Source: an uncultured Mollicutes bacterium (GTDB lineage Bacteria > Bacillota_I > Bacilli_A > Acholeplasmatales > Anaeroplasmataceae). From it: a stretch of 12,742 bases of DNA. Positions 1 to 7,054 of the stretch are shown piece after piece. The position numbers and the translations under genes were made by a program. Within the stretch, counting starts at the first letter, position 1. Every line of letters starts with the position of its first letter. The stretch lies in the NCBI GenBank assembly GCA_900547045.1, contig URFB01000014.1:1-12742 (forward strand). The letters are read 5' to 3'. The notes under the pieces were generated by a model. That model made no database searches and was not told the origin of the DNA. It worked only from the letters and a program-made list of their open reading frames with translations.

Positions 1-2570
1 TTCTTTATCTAACAATTGATGAGTATAACGCTAAAAATAAGGTTGAATTTTATATTACAAATGGTGTTGATGATTATAAGGATGGCTCTGATTATGTATG
101 TCTAAATCAGCCTGGAAAATATGAAATTATTTTCTCTCCTGAGCATAGCTATTCTCGTTTAAGAAATTATAAATATTCTTTACTTAAGGATGAAAATCCA
201 AAGGAAGAAATTACGATTTCTAATCTTTCTGATTTTGTTAACTTTGTTAATTCATGTAATAACGATAGTGAATATTCCTTAAATAAGGTTTTCAATTTAA
301 CTAAGGATTTAGATGCTTCAAGAATTACTTCTAAGCATATTAGAAGCTTTAGTGGTGAATTTAATGGAAATTACCATACTATTAGTAATTTAACTATTTC
401 ATCTGATGACGCAACCGAAGAGGCTTCACTTTTTGGACTTGTAACTAAAATAGCTATTATCAGAAATGTTGAATTTGATAATTTAAGAATTGAGGCTGAA
501 ACTAGCTCATATGTTGGACTTGTTGGTCGTTTATTTGGTAATATTGAAAATTTAACTGTTAATGGTTTTATTAGTGGTAAGAGCTATGTAGGTGTTGTTG
601 CCTATATGGGTAATTACAAGCTTGATAAGGATGATAGCTCTGTTGATTCAACTAAGAAAGTAGGCTATTCAAGAGCTATTAATGTTACTAATAATGCTGA
701 TGTATTAGGTAAGAGCTATATTGGTGGAATTGCGGGCTTTAATGCTGGTAAAATTATTAATTCTACAAACTATGGCCAGATTAATAATAAGCAATATCCA
801 ACTAATGATAATGTAAGATGTATTGGTGGAATTGCGGGATATTCAATTGGTGAGGTTATTTCAAGTAATAACCGTGGTATTGTAGGCTATGCAAGCGTTG
901 GTGTATTCGTTGGTGGAATTGCGGGTCTTAGCAATGGTGCCTTCTATTTTACAAATAATTACGGCGATGTGTACGGAAGAACTAATGTTGGTGGAATTGT
1001 AGGATACTATACAACTGTATCATCGGATTCTAATTATAATGATTATTTTGGCTCATCTGATTACCAAGAAATAATTGATTCTATTTTAAATTCATCTAAG
1101 GATAATGATGATGTAGTAGAGGCTACTAATTTAAATAAGAATATTATATTGTATTGCTACAACAATGCGCGCATTTTTGGAAATACAAGTGTTGGTGGAA
1201 TTTGTGGCTTAGTAGATATTAAATGTACGATTAGAGCATGTATTAATAATGCAAATATAACTGTTGAAAGTGGTTCCTATGTGGGTGGAATTGCTGGTCA
1301 AATGAAAAATGCGACAATTACGGAATCTATTTCCTATGGAAACATTTTTGCAAGTGGGCTTAACAGCGCTAAATATGTTGGTGGAATTGCCGGATATATT
1401 GATGGTACCATTTCATATTCAATGTCATACACTGTAATTAAGGGTGTGAGCTATCTTGGTGGAATTGCGGGCTACGCAACTAAGGCTTCTAATGTTATTT
1501 CTAATATAAGCGACTGCTATTTTGTAACTGAATCTACATCTACATATATTGGAAATATTTTAGGATATGCAGATTCTCTTGATATGTCATCATCAAACTT
1601 TAATGATTTAATTAAATATAATTATTATATTGATAATATATATAAGGGAATTAATCAAAATAATTATGGTGCAGATTCTGATTTTGCAGCCTGCTTAATT
1701 GATTCAAAGTCTTTAATTAGCTATAATACCTTATCTATGTATTTAGATAATCGCTTTGCCAATGATTACTACATTGGTGGTACATCAACTTCGTCATATC
1801 CATTCCTTAAGGCCTTTGAGGAGCAAGTTGTTTATGATGATTTTGATGTAACTTTAGACTATAATAGCCTAGCAAAGAAGCAGATGGATGCTTTATTCGA
1901 AATTGAAGCTAAAATTGCTCGTGAATCTAAGATTTATATTTTCATGGAATGGAATAAGGATAGTGGTGATGTTGATGACCATGATTCCTTTGAAATTAAT
2001 TCCATTTGCCGTGTATATGATGGAAATATGCCAGCCGAGCCGGGATTTAAATATGCCAGCCTTTTAAATGGTGCTTATTATTATCAAGGTGATAAGGCAA
2101 GATATTTTGTTGAGTGGGATATGCAGGATAGCAATATCATTTATGCTAAGTATGAGGTTATTACTACAAGTATTTCATCTGATGATAAAATGATCATTGT
2201 TGAGGGTGAATTCGCTCCTGAAACTAAGCTTACTGTTAAGCGTATGGGTGATAACTATGTTCTAATCTTTACAGTTAATGGTAAAGAGGTTACATATGAT
2301 AATATCATAGTAAAAATTAAGGATACTAATTCTAAGGTTTATGTATGTAATGAAAATGAGAAGGAAGAGGTAAGCTCTAACGTATATGGTGATTATACTA
2401 GCTTTAATCTTAAGTCTAGCACCAGCCAATTTGGCTTGATTGCTCGTGATAATTCAATGCCTGGCTATTTATGGGCTATTATTGGTGCCTCAGCTGCCGT
2501 GCTTATTTGTCTTGGTGCCTTCTTTATTTGCTATGGTATTAAAAGAAAAAAACAAAATAAGCTAAATTAA
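1..2570 (+). CDS. GLUG-repeat surface protein, membrane-anchored (5' end outside window)
   Basis: The reading frame is open from the window edge (first full codon at 3) to TAA at 2568-2570, giving 855 visible residues; the true start and any signal peptide lie upstream. Residues about 116-127 carry the FSGEFNGNYHTI signature that typically precedes GLUG repeats. About ten repeats of the form YVGGIAGY follow between residues 160 and 500, as expected for a right-handed beta-helix-like stalk. A region at about 340-390, rich in Asp, Asn and Ser, interrupts the repeats. After them comes a non-repeat part with a beta-rich module (about 735-815) ending in SSTSQFGLIAR, like the end domain of many Bacillota surface proteins. 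Residues about 821-845 form one hydrophobic helix, followed by the basic tail KRKKQNK, a stop-transfer anchor. There is no LPXTG motif, so the protein is probably held by the helix with the repeats outside the cell. An adhesive or matrix role is inference; no ligand can be read from the sequence. Confidence 0.88.
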   Translation, partial: LYLTIDEYNAKNKVEFYITNGVDDYKDGSDYVCLNQPGKYEIIFSPEHSYSRLRNYKYSLLKDENPKEEITISNLSDFVNFVNSCNNDSEYSLNKVFNLTKDLDASRITSKHIRSFSGEFNGNYHTISNLTISSDDATEEASLFGLVTKIAIIRNVEFDNLRIEAETSSYVGLVGRLFGNIENLTVNGFISGKSYVGVVAYMGNYKLDKDDSSVDSTKKVGYSRAINVTNNADVLGKSYIGGIAGFNAGKIINSTNYGQINNKQYPTNDNVRCIGGIAGYSIGEVISSNNRGIVGYASVGVFVGGIAGLSNGAFYFTNNYGDVYGRTNVGGIVGYYTTVSSDSNYNDYFGSSDYQEIIDSILNSSKDNDDVVEATNLNKNIILYCYNNARIFGNTSVGGICGLVDIKCTIRACINNANITVESGSYVGGIAGQMKNATITESISYGNIFASGLNSAKYVGGIAGYIDGTISYSMSYTVIKGVSYLGGIAGYATKASNVISNISDCYFVTESTSTYIGNILGYADSLDMSSSNFNDLIKYNYYIDNIYKGINQNNYGADSDFAACLIDSKSLISYNTLSMYLDNRFANDYYIGGTSTSSYPFLKAFEEQVVYDDFDVTLDYNSLAKKQMDALFEIEAKIARESKIYIFMEWNKDSGDVDDHDSFEINSICRVYDGNMPAEPGFKYASLLNGAYYYQGDKARYFVEWDMQDSNIIYAKYEVITTSISSDDKMIIVEGEFAPETKLTVKRMGDNYVLIFTVNGKEVTYDNIIVKIKDTNSKVYVCNENEKEEVSSNVYGDYTSFNLKSSTSQFGLIARDNSMPGYLWAIIGASAAVLICLGAFFICYGIKRKKQNKLN

Positions 2571-2578
2571 TTATGGAT

Positions 2579-2607
2579 GGACTCTAATTTAGGGTCCTTT
2601 CTTTTTT
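2579..2607 (+). terminator. Intrinsic terminator of the GLUG-protein gene
   Basis: GGACTCTA (2579-2586) pairs with TAGGGTCC (2590-2597), including one G-U pair, around a three-base loop. The T-rich run TTTCTTTTTT follows. It starts 8 bases after the stop codon, so it ends the surface-protein transcript and separates it from yunC. Confidence 0.88.
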
Positions 2608-2750
2608 GCAAAAAAGTAAATTATGTAATACCATTTGTCATATGCATTCGTATTTCTTAGAAAACATACTCAAAATTTAAAAATGAATATGAATGCTAAA
2701 AATGTCGTTTTAGGCTATCAAATTAAGCTTGAAGTAAAATGATTAAAAAT

Positions 2751-2779
2751 GTCTATTTAGAATTTCTTTTGCATATATT
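2751..2779 (+). promoter_or_regulatory. Possible sigma-E-type promoter before yunC-yunB
   Basis: CATATATT at 2772-2779 matches seven of eight positions of the B. subtilis sigma-E -10 consensus (CATACANT, recalled). A weaker -35 candidate, GTCTATTT (2751-2758), sits 13 bases upstream, within the usual 13-15 base spacing. TATATT inside it could equally serve as a weak sigma-A -10. The predicted transcript start is near 2786, on top of the first possible yunC start. The idea gains weight only because yunB is a sporulation gene. The rest of the gap (2608-2750) shows no gene or convincing promoter. Confidence 0.35.
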
Positions 2780-2785
2780 TAGCGG

Positions 2786-3091
2786 GTGAGAAAATTGAAG
2801 GAAATTATTGTGAAGGGAATAAAATATGAGGGAATAGAAATTCCTCTTCCTAAAACAACCCTTTTAATTATTAAAGGTAGTAAGGGCTTTATTATGTGTG
2901 GAGCCTTAAATGTTGAGGTTTATAATAGCCCGCAAATGCTTGAAAGAAATGTATTATGTGCAAGCGTTAGAGGTGTTAAAAGCTTTGATGATATGCTAAA
3001 TGCTAATATCTATGATTTGACAAAGGGCTTAAAGGCCTTAGGTGCATATAAGGGAATGAGAGTTGATGAGGCTTTGGCATTTATTTCGTAA
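2786..3091 (+). CDS. yunC: DUF1805 family protein YunC
   Basis: This 101-residue protein matches the small DUF1805 family, B. subtilis YunC, in length and core motifs: LPKTTLLII (about 21-29), the conserved GFIMCGALNVEVYN (about 34-47), and SVRGVKSFDDML (about 60-71). The biochemical function of the family is not established; it is a small soluble protein. The first in-frame start is GTG at 2786, directly after a TAG, and it gives the family's usual N-terminal length but has no clear ribosome binding site. A second GTG at 2810 has AAGGAA six bases upstream, but would remove the first beta strand. The gene overlaps yunB by 26 bases, so the two form one transcript and are probably translationally coupled. 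In B. subtilis yunB and yunC are also neighbours. Confidence 0.85.
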   Translation: MRKLKEIIVKGIKYEGIEIPLPKTTLLIIKGSKGFIMCGALNVEVYNSPQMLERNVLCASVRGVKSFDDMLNANIYDLTKGLKALGAYKGMRVDEALAFIS

Positions 3092-3689
3092 AAAAAGAAG
3101 AATTATTTTTTTGATTTTACTGTTATCCCTTTTTCTTAGTATTACGCAGTCCTATTTTGATGATAATGTTAAAGCCTATGTAAAAACAAAGGCGATGCAA
3201 ATCTATGAGGATAATGTAACAGAGGTTATTAAGAGCTCGATTTTAGAAAATATGTCAGATAGCCTCATGCGCCTTAAATATAATGATGAGGGGAAGGTAG
3301 CCTATGCCTACTTAGATTCCTATGAGGCTCTAAGCATTAAGGCTGAGGCCTCAAGCCTACTAAGTGAATTAAATCCTAAAATTGAGAGCGATATAAATTA
3401 TCTATCGGTTCCGGTTGGCTATTTTTTTACGAAAAAATTTATTTTTACAGATGGTCTTAGGGTTCCTATTAAGCTAAATATTTATCAGGCCTTCGACAGT
3501 GAAATAGTAACTAATGTAGCTGATTATGGAATTAATAATCAGCTTTATGAAATATCCTTACAAATAAAAATGAATATTTATGTACAAATCCCCTTTCAGG
3601 AGCAGCTAATTAATTATGAGGATAATATTTTATTATCATCAGGAATTATTAATAATGATATTCCTAATTATTATTTCTATGCTTCATAG
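3066..3689 (+). CDS. yunB: Sporulation protein YunB
   Basis: The 207-residue protein has a basic N-terminus (RLWHLFRKKRR), one membrane helix at about 12-31, and a non-cytoplasmic domain that matches the Spore_YunB family: a VPVGYFFT-type segment near residue 120, then VADYGINNQLYEISLQIKM, a run of beta strands (YVQIPFQEQLINYE), and the terminal IPNYY. In B. subtilis YunB is made in the mother cell under sigma-E; its molecular role is unclear. I chose ATG 3066, with AAGGGA ten bases upstream, over TTG 3063, which adds only one residue. The start lies inside the end of yunC. No terminator follows; the next promoter begins within a few bases of the stop. The family call is firm. Whether this organism sporulates cannot be decided here. 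Confidence 0.88.
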   Translation: MRLWHLFRKKRRIIFLILLLSLFLSITQSYFDDNVKAYVKTKAMQIYEDNVTEVIKSSILENMSDSLMRLKYNDEGKVAYAYLDSYEALSIKAEASSLLSELNPKIESDINYLSVPVGYFFTKKFIFTDGLRVPIKLNIYQAFDSEIVTNVADYGINNQLYEISLQIKMNIYVQIPFQEQLINYEDNILLSSGIINNDIPNYYFYAS

Positions 3690-3693
3690 CTTC

Positions 3694-3722
3694 GTGACAA
3701 ATAGGGTCTTTTGTGTTAAAAT
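3694..3722 (+). promoter_or_regulatory. Sigma-A promoter of yutD
   Basis: GTGACA (3694-3699; one mismatch to TTGACA), a 17-base spacer, and TAAAAT (3717-3722). Transcription should start near 3729, which is the first base of the AGGTGA ribosome binding site, so the mRNA leader would be only about 11 bases. Confidence 0.72.
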
Positions 3723-3739
3723 ACATGCAGGTGATTTTT

Positions 3740-4288
3740 ATGGTAGTAAAAACGACAAAGGGATATTTTCAAATTCTTAAGAATGTTAAATCAGCTTTTA
3801 ATATAGAAAGGTTTGAGGAATGCTATATAGAGGAATGGTATGATCAATTTACATATGTTGTAGGTGACATATCAGATTCAAAGCTTAGGTTAAAGGGCTT
3901 TAATGAAAATCCTCAGGCTAAGGAATATTATGAATATATTCCTGATTATCTAATTGAGGCTTGTAATTATAAGCCTGCCTATTTTATTTTAAAGAGAATT
4001 ACAGAAGCGCTTTATAATGAGCATAAGGATGATAAGGAAACAGAAGAAATTACTAAGGGTGATACAGAGGTTCCTCATATTGAAAAAGAGGCCTTCGATA
4101 AGGATTCCTTAGTTTTACTTCATACTGAGAAAAATGCGCCTCATATTGTACTTGATATGAATAGCCTAAATTCAGTTAAAACCTATCCTCTTCCTGATGA
4201 TTTGGCAAATGAAATATTAAAGGATAAGCAAGCCGAGCTAAGTCAGCGTCGTCACAAGTCAAATAGCCGTCCGCGTAATAATCGCTGA
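3740..4288 (+). CDS. yutD: YutD family protein (DUF1027) with long basic-ended tail
   Basis: The first 90 residues of this 182-residue protein match YutD: KGYFQILKNVKSAFN (7-21), YVVGD (39-43), LRLKGF (49-54), and the CNYKPAYFILKR block (75-86). The family is found across Bacilli and has no established function. The family core ends near residue 90. The remaining 90 residues form a low-complexity, first acidic, tail with the segment LDMNSLNSVKTYPLPDDLA, ending in a basic stretch (RRHKSNSRPRNNR) that could bind nucleic acid; that is inference. ATG 3740 is chosen because AGGTGA (3729-3734) lies five bases upstream. The longer frame from GTG 3713 would run through the -10 box. The gene ends in TGA; if TGA coded for Trp the protein would gain only five residues, so this alone does not fix the genetic code. 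Confidence 0.82.
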   Translation: MVVKTTKGYFQILKNVKSAFNIERFEECYIEEWYDQFTYVVGDISDSKLRLKGFNENPQAKEYYEYIPDYLIEACNYKPAYFILKRITEALYNEHKDDKETEEITKGDTEVPHIEKEAFDKDSLVLLHTEKNAPHIVLDMNSLNSVKTYPLPDDLANEILKDKQAELSQRRHKSNSRPRNNR

Positions 4289-4297
4289 GTATTTTGC

Positions 4298-4326
4298 TTG
4301 TAAAAAGATTAGAATTAATGTATTAT
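4298..4326 (+). promoter_or_regulatory. Sigma-A promoter of the nfu-pgi operon
   Basis: TTGTAA (4298-4303), a 17-base spacer, and TATTAT (4321-4326). The predicted start near 4333 coincides with the AAAGGTGA ribosome binding site (4331-4338), repeating the very short leader seen at yutD. The -35 element is only a four-of-six match. Confidence 0.6.
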
Positions 4327-4344
4327 TAAAAAAGGTGATTTTTT

Positions 4345-4590
4345 ATGAATTTAGAAGAACAAATCGAACAAATTAATTTGGTTATTGATAAAATTAAGCC
4401 TTACCTAAATAGTGAGGGTGGAGATATTGAATTTGTTAAATTTGAAAACGGTATTGTATATGTTAGAATGATGGGTGCATGTCTTGACTGCATGATGCTT
4501 GATGATACCCTAAAGGGTGGCGTTGAGGCGATGCTTATGGATGAGGTTCCAGGCGTTATTGGCGTTGAAAATGTTACAAATTTAGACTAG
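4345..4590 (+). CDS. nfuA: NifU-like (NfuA/YutI-type) iron-sulfur scaffold protein
   Basis: This 81-residue protein consists of a single NifU C-terminal domain. It shows PYLNSEGGDIEFV (19-31), followed by the cluster-binding motif GACLDC with Cys46 and Cys49, then TLKGGVEAML and EVPGVIGVENV at the end. Such proteins bind a [4Fe-4S] or [2Fe-2S] cluster between two subunits through the CxxC motif and pass it to target apoproteins in the cytoplasm. Length matches the Bacilli YutI type; the degenerate A-type domain of Escherichia coli NfuA is absent. AAAGGTGA stands six bases before ATG. pgi starts 11 bases after its stop, so both are probably co-transcribed. In B. subtilis yutI also lies in the yut-yun region, which agrees with yutD and yunBC next door. 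Confidence 0.9.
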   Translation: MNLEEQIEQINLVIDKIKPYLNSEGGDIEFVKFENGIVYVRMMGACLDCMMLDDTLKGGVEAMLMDEVPGVIGVENVTNLD

Positions 4591-4601
4591 TGGAGTGCTG
4601 T

Positions 4602-5921
4602 ATGAAGAATTATTTAAATTTTAATTATGATAATATTAAGCCTTTTTTAGGCGCAGATTTTGATTCTTGTTTAGAGGCGTCTTTAAAGTCATATGACGTT
4701 TTAATGTCACGAGAGGGCCTTGGCAATGATTTCTTAGGATGGCTTGACCTTCCTAACTGCTACGACAAAGAGGAATTTGCACGTATTAAGGAAGCAGCCT
4801 TAAGGGTTAAGGCTAATTCACAAATTCTTGTAGTTGTAGGTATTGGTGGATCATACCTTGGTGCTAGAAGCGCCATTGAAATGCTTAAGGGCTACTTTAG
4901 AAAAAATGATGTTGAAATTATTTTTGCAGGAAACCAAATGTCTTCAAGCTACCTAAATGAGCTAGTTGCTTATTTACGTGATAAGGAATTTTGCATTAAT
5001 GTTATTTCTAAATCTGGTACAACAACTGAGCCTGCAATTGCTTTTAGAGCTTTAAAGAAGCTTGCTGAGGAAAAGTATGGTAGTGAAGCTAAAAATAGAA
5101 TTTTTGCAACAACAGATAAGGCTAAGGGAGCCCTTCATACACTTGCTAAAAGCGAGGGCTATGAAATGTTTACTGTTCCTGATGATGTAGGGGGAAGATT
5201 TTCAGTTTTAACTGCAGTAGGTCTACTTCCTATTGCCTGTGCCGGTATTGATATTGATCAAATGATGAAGGGTGCAAGCGATGCTTTAGTCCTTACAAGA
5301 AAAAAAACAAAGGGAAATCCTGCCTTATATTATGCAGCGATTAGAAATTATTTATATCAAAAGGGCTATGATGTTGAGCTTTTAATTAATTATGAGCCTT
5401 GTTTAAATTATTTTTCTGAGTGGTGGAAGCAGCTATTTGGAGAATCAGAGGGTAAGGATCATAAAGGTATTTATCCATCATCTGTTTCATTTTCAACTGA
5501 CCTACATTCTTTAGGTCAAATGATTCAGGATGGTAAGCGTCATTTCTTTGAAACTGTATTAAAGGTTACAAAGCCTCAATCTGATCTTGAAATTCTTAAG
5601 GATGAGGAAAACCTTGATGGTCTAAACTATCTATGTGGACATACGGTTGATTATGTAAATCAAAAGGCTTGTGAGGCTACAAGAATTGCCCATACAGCGG
5701 GAGGTGTTCCTAATATGCTTGTAGAAATTCCAGAAATTTCGGCTTATAGCTATGGATACCTTGCCTATTTCTTTGAAATGTCTTGTGCTATTTCAGCCTA
5801 TAGCCTAGGTGTTAATCCTTTTAATCAGCCTGGTGTTGAGGCCTATAAGAAGAACATGTTTGCCCTTCTAGATAAGCCGGGATATGAGGATTATAAAAAA
5901 GAATTAATGAAGAATAATTAA
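4602..5921 (+). CDS. pgi: Glucose-6-phosphate isomerase
   Basis: This 439-residue cytoplasmic enzyme interconverts glucose-6-phosphate and fructose-6-phosphate in glycolysis and gluconeogenesis. Sugar-phosphate binding loops are visible at VGIGGSYLGA (79-88) and SKSGTTTEP (136-144). The family signature DDVGGRFSVLTAVGLLP follows near 195-215. Catalytic residues are in place: Glu281 in FGESEG, His302 in LHSLGQ, and the C-terminal lysine in EAYKKNMFALL (Lys416 or Lys417). Length equals the short Bacilli form (about 450 residues in B. subtilis). I start at ATG 4602, six bases after GGAG; the GTG at 4590 would overlap the nfu stop codon and place the ribosome binding site inside the gene. The gene is the second of a two-gene operon and is ended by the hairpin at 5926-5957. 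Confidence 0.96.
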   Translation: MKNYLNFNYDNIKPFLGADFDSCLEASLKSYDVLMSREGLGNDFLGWLDLPNCYDKEEFARIKEAALRVKANSQILVVVGIGGSYLGARSAIEMLKGYFRKNDVEIIFAGNQMSSSYLNELVAYLRDKEFCINVISKSGTTTEPAIAFRALKKLAEEKYGSEAKNRIFATTDKAKGALHTLAKSEGYEMFTVPDDVGGRFSVLTAVGLLPIACAGIDIDQMMKGASDALVLTRKKTKGNPALYYAAIRNYLYQKGYDVELLINYEPCLNYFSEWWKQLFGESEGKDHKGIYPSSVSFSTDLHSLGQMIQDGKRHFFETVLKVTKPQSDLEILKDEENLDGLNYLCGHTVDYVNQKACEATRIAHTAGGVPNMLVEIPEISAYSYGYLAYFFEMSCAISAYSLGVNPFNQPGVEAYKKNMFALLDKPGYEDYKKELMKNN

Positions 5922-5925
5922 TAAT

Positions 5926-5957
5926 AAAATTGCCATACTATGTATGGTGATTTTTTT
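5926..5957 (+). terminator. Intrinsic terminator after pgi
   Basis: CCATAC (5933-5938) pairs with GTATGG (5942-5947) around a TAT loop. The stem extends through G-U and U-G pairs and then A-T pairs, because AAAA lies before it and seven Ts (5951-5957) follow. The A-run and T-run would let it work to some degree in both directions. Confidence 0.85.
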
Positions 5958-6105
5958 GTATAACGATAAAGAAACCTCATTATGGATGAGTGCCATTAAT
6001 ATGAGCATGAATGAGGATGATACTATCATTTATGCGCTTGATGATTTTATTATTGATGAGGAAACAGAAGAAATATTGAAGATTGAAGATGGACTAATAA
6101 GTTAA
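5944..6105 (+). other. Doubtful small ORF or gene remnant (53 codons)
   Basis: An open frame from ATG 5944 (or the internal ATG 5986) to TAA 6103-6105 encodes a short acidic peptide, with SAINMSMNEDDTIIYALDDF in the middle and ending KIEDGLIS. The codon pattern from about 5970 on looks like that of real genes nearby. However, the first ATG lies inside the pgi terminator, neither ATG has a ribosome binding site, and the frame is also open upstream into pgi. It may be the 3' remnant of a deleted gene or a chance ORF. I recognise no family. This stretch holds nothing else before the promoter at 6134. Confidence 0.22.
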
Positions 6106-6133
6106 AAAAACTATTTTAATAGAAGCGTTTTCA

Positions 6134-6142
6134 TGATATAAT
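6134..6142 (+). promoter_or_regulatory. Extended -10 promoter of the 225-residue unknown gene
   Basis: TGATATAAT is a perfect extended -10 (TGnTATAAT, with the consensus hexamer at 6137-6142). The -35 region 17 bases upstream is only TTTTAA (6114-6119), so the extended -10 probably carries the promoter. Predicted start near 6149, just before GGAGG at 6153-6157. Confidence 0.8.
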
Positions 6143-6166
6143 ATATAAAAATGGAGGAATTATATT

Positions 6167-6844
6167 ATGAAAGTTCAAACAATTAGTCAAACATATACTT
6201 ACTTTGGTAATTTTAGCAAATTAAATTCAAAGGATGCTGAATTACGCAAGGCTTTTGAGGGATATAATGTACAAACTGGTAAGGAAAAGCTTCCAAATGG
6301 CGTAGAGGTTAATGTATTCCGCTTCATTAAGGAAAATACAGCTGTTACAATTCATGCTTATCGTATTGATTGTGAGTATGGCTATAACAATCCTGAATGC
6401 TCATCTGAAAAGTTTATTGCTTATGCGGAGGACGCTACAAAGAAGATTGCAACAATTGAAAATCTAAAGGGTCAACGTATTGCCTATAGTAATGTTGAAT
6501 TCGTTGAAAATAACGATGGAGCAATTCTTAAGAATTCAAATAAGGCATTCAATATTGCTGGTGTTTATGGCGAGGATGCTTGTGAGCTTAATGTTCGTGT
6601 TAACCATATTAAGGAAATTAATGGTGAAAAGTATAACTCAGTTGTAGTTATGCAGGATGGTAAGGTTACTAACAACAGCACTCATGAGGAAAATAAGGCT
6701 GTATTCATTAATAAGGATATTAATACCCTAATCGTTAATCGTGAGGAAAGATTTAGCTTAGAAAATACTGCTTCATATTTAGGAGATATGATTTTAGAGG
6801 CTAATTCTCGTACTAAGCAATTACTAGATTGCATCGGTGAATAA
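6167..6844 (+). CDS. Uncharacterised soluble protein, 225 residues
   Basis: I do not recognise this protein. It is intact from ATG 6167, with GGAGG nine bases upstream, to TAA 6842-6844. There is no signal peptide or membrane helix. It looks like an alternating alpha/beta protein of one or two domains. Residues 1-75 include LPNGVEVNVFRFIKENTAV, two cysteines sit close together in DCEYGYNNPEC, the middle has several beta strands (GEKYNSVVVMQDGKV), and a predicted helix ends the chain (SYLGDMILEANSRTKQLLD). The gene stands alone, with its own strong promoter and terminator, between pgi and the phosphoketolase gene. The strong signals suggest good expression. It could belong to one of the poorly described families seen mainly in gut Bacilli; a metabolic link to its neighbours is not supported by any motif. 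Confidence 0.8.
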   Translation: MKVQTISQTYTYFGNFSKLNSKDAELRKAFEGYNVQTGKEKLPNGVEVNVFRFIKENTAVTIHAYRIDCEYGYNNPECSSEKFIAYAEDATKKIATIENLKGQRIAYSNVEFVENNDGAILKNSNKAFNIAGVYGEDACELNVRVNHIKEINGEKYNSVVVMQDGKVTNNSTHEENKAVFINKDINTLIVNREERFSLENTASYLGDMILEANSRTKQLLDCIGE

Positions 6845-6850
6845 ATAAAA

Positions 6851-6887
6851 AATGAGAGTACACATTAGGTGTACTCTTATTTTTTTT
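6851..6887 (+). terminator. Strong intrinsic terminator after the unknown gene
   Basis: GAGTACAC (6856-6863) pairs perfectly with GTGTACTC (6869-6876) around ATTAG. Flanking bases lengthen the stem, and eight Ts (6880-6887) follow. It begins seven bases after the stop codon. Confidence 0.93.
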
Positions 6888-6978
6888 GTTTTTTATGTGA
6901 TAGAAATGTGAAATCCAAACTGAAATAGATACTTATAAAATTTTTTTAGGCGAATTTTTGAAAAATAGTTTAAAATGG

Positions 6979-7008
6979 TATACAAATAAAAGAAAATTAT
7001 AGTATAAT
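6979..7008 (+). promoter_or_regulatory. Sigma-A promoter of the phosphoketolase gene
   Basis: TATACA (6979-6984; four of six), an 18-base spacer, and a consensus TATAAT (7003-7008). The leader is about 40 bases and carries GGAGG at 7040-7044. The palindrome ATTTTTGAAAAAT (6954-6966) lies just upstream of the -35. I see no catabolite-response element. Confidence 0.7.
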
Positions 7009-7054
7009 AATGCTGTAAACATAAAGAAAAGATAAGAATGGAGGAAAAATAAAT

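Noticed and set aside
1..2570. Start of the surface protein at ATG 606
   Set aside because: The frame is open back to the window edge and the upstream part encodes the FSGEFNGNYHTI segment typical of GLUG proteins, so 606 is an internal Met.
2637..2672. GTCATATG followed by CATACTCA as a sigma-E promoter
   Set aside because: Both parts resemble the sigma-E consensus but the 20-base spacing is well outside the usual 13-15 bases.
3713..3739. Earlier GTG start for yutD
   Set aside because: It would overlap the -10 box and the predicted transcript start, and it lacks a ribosome binding site; ATG 3740 has AGGTGA at the right distance.
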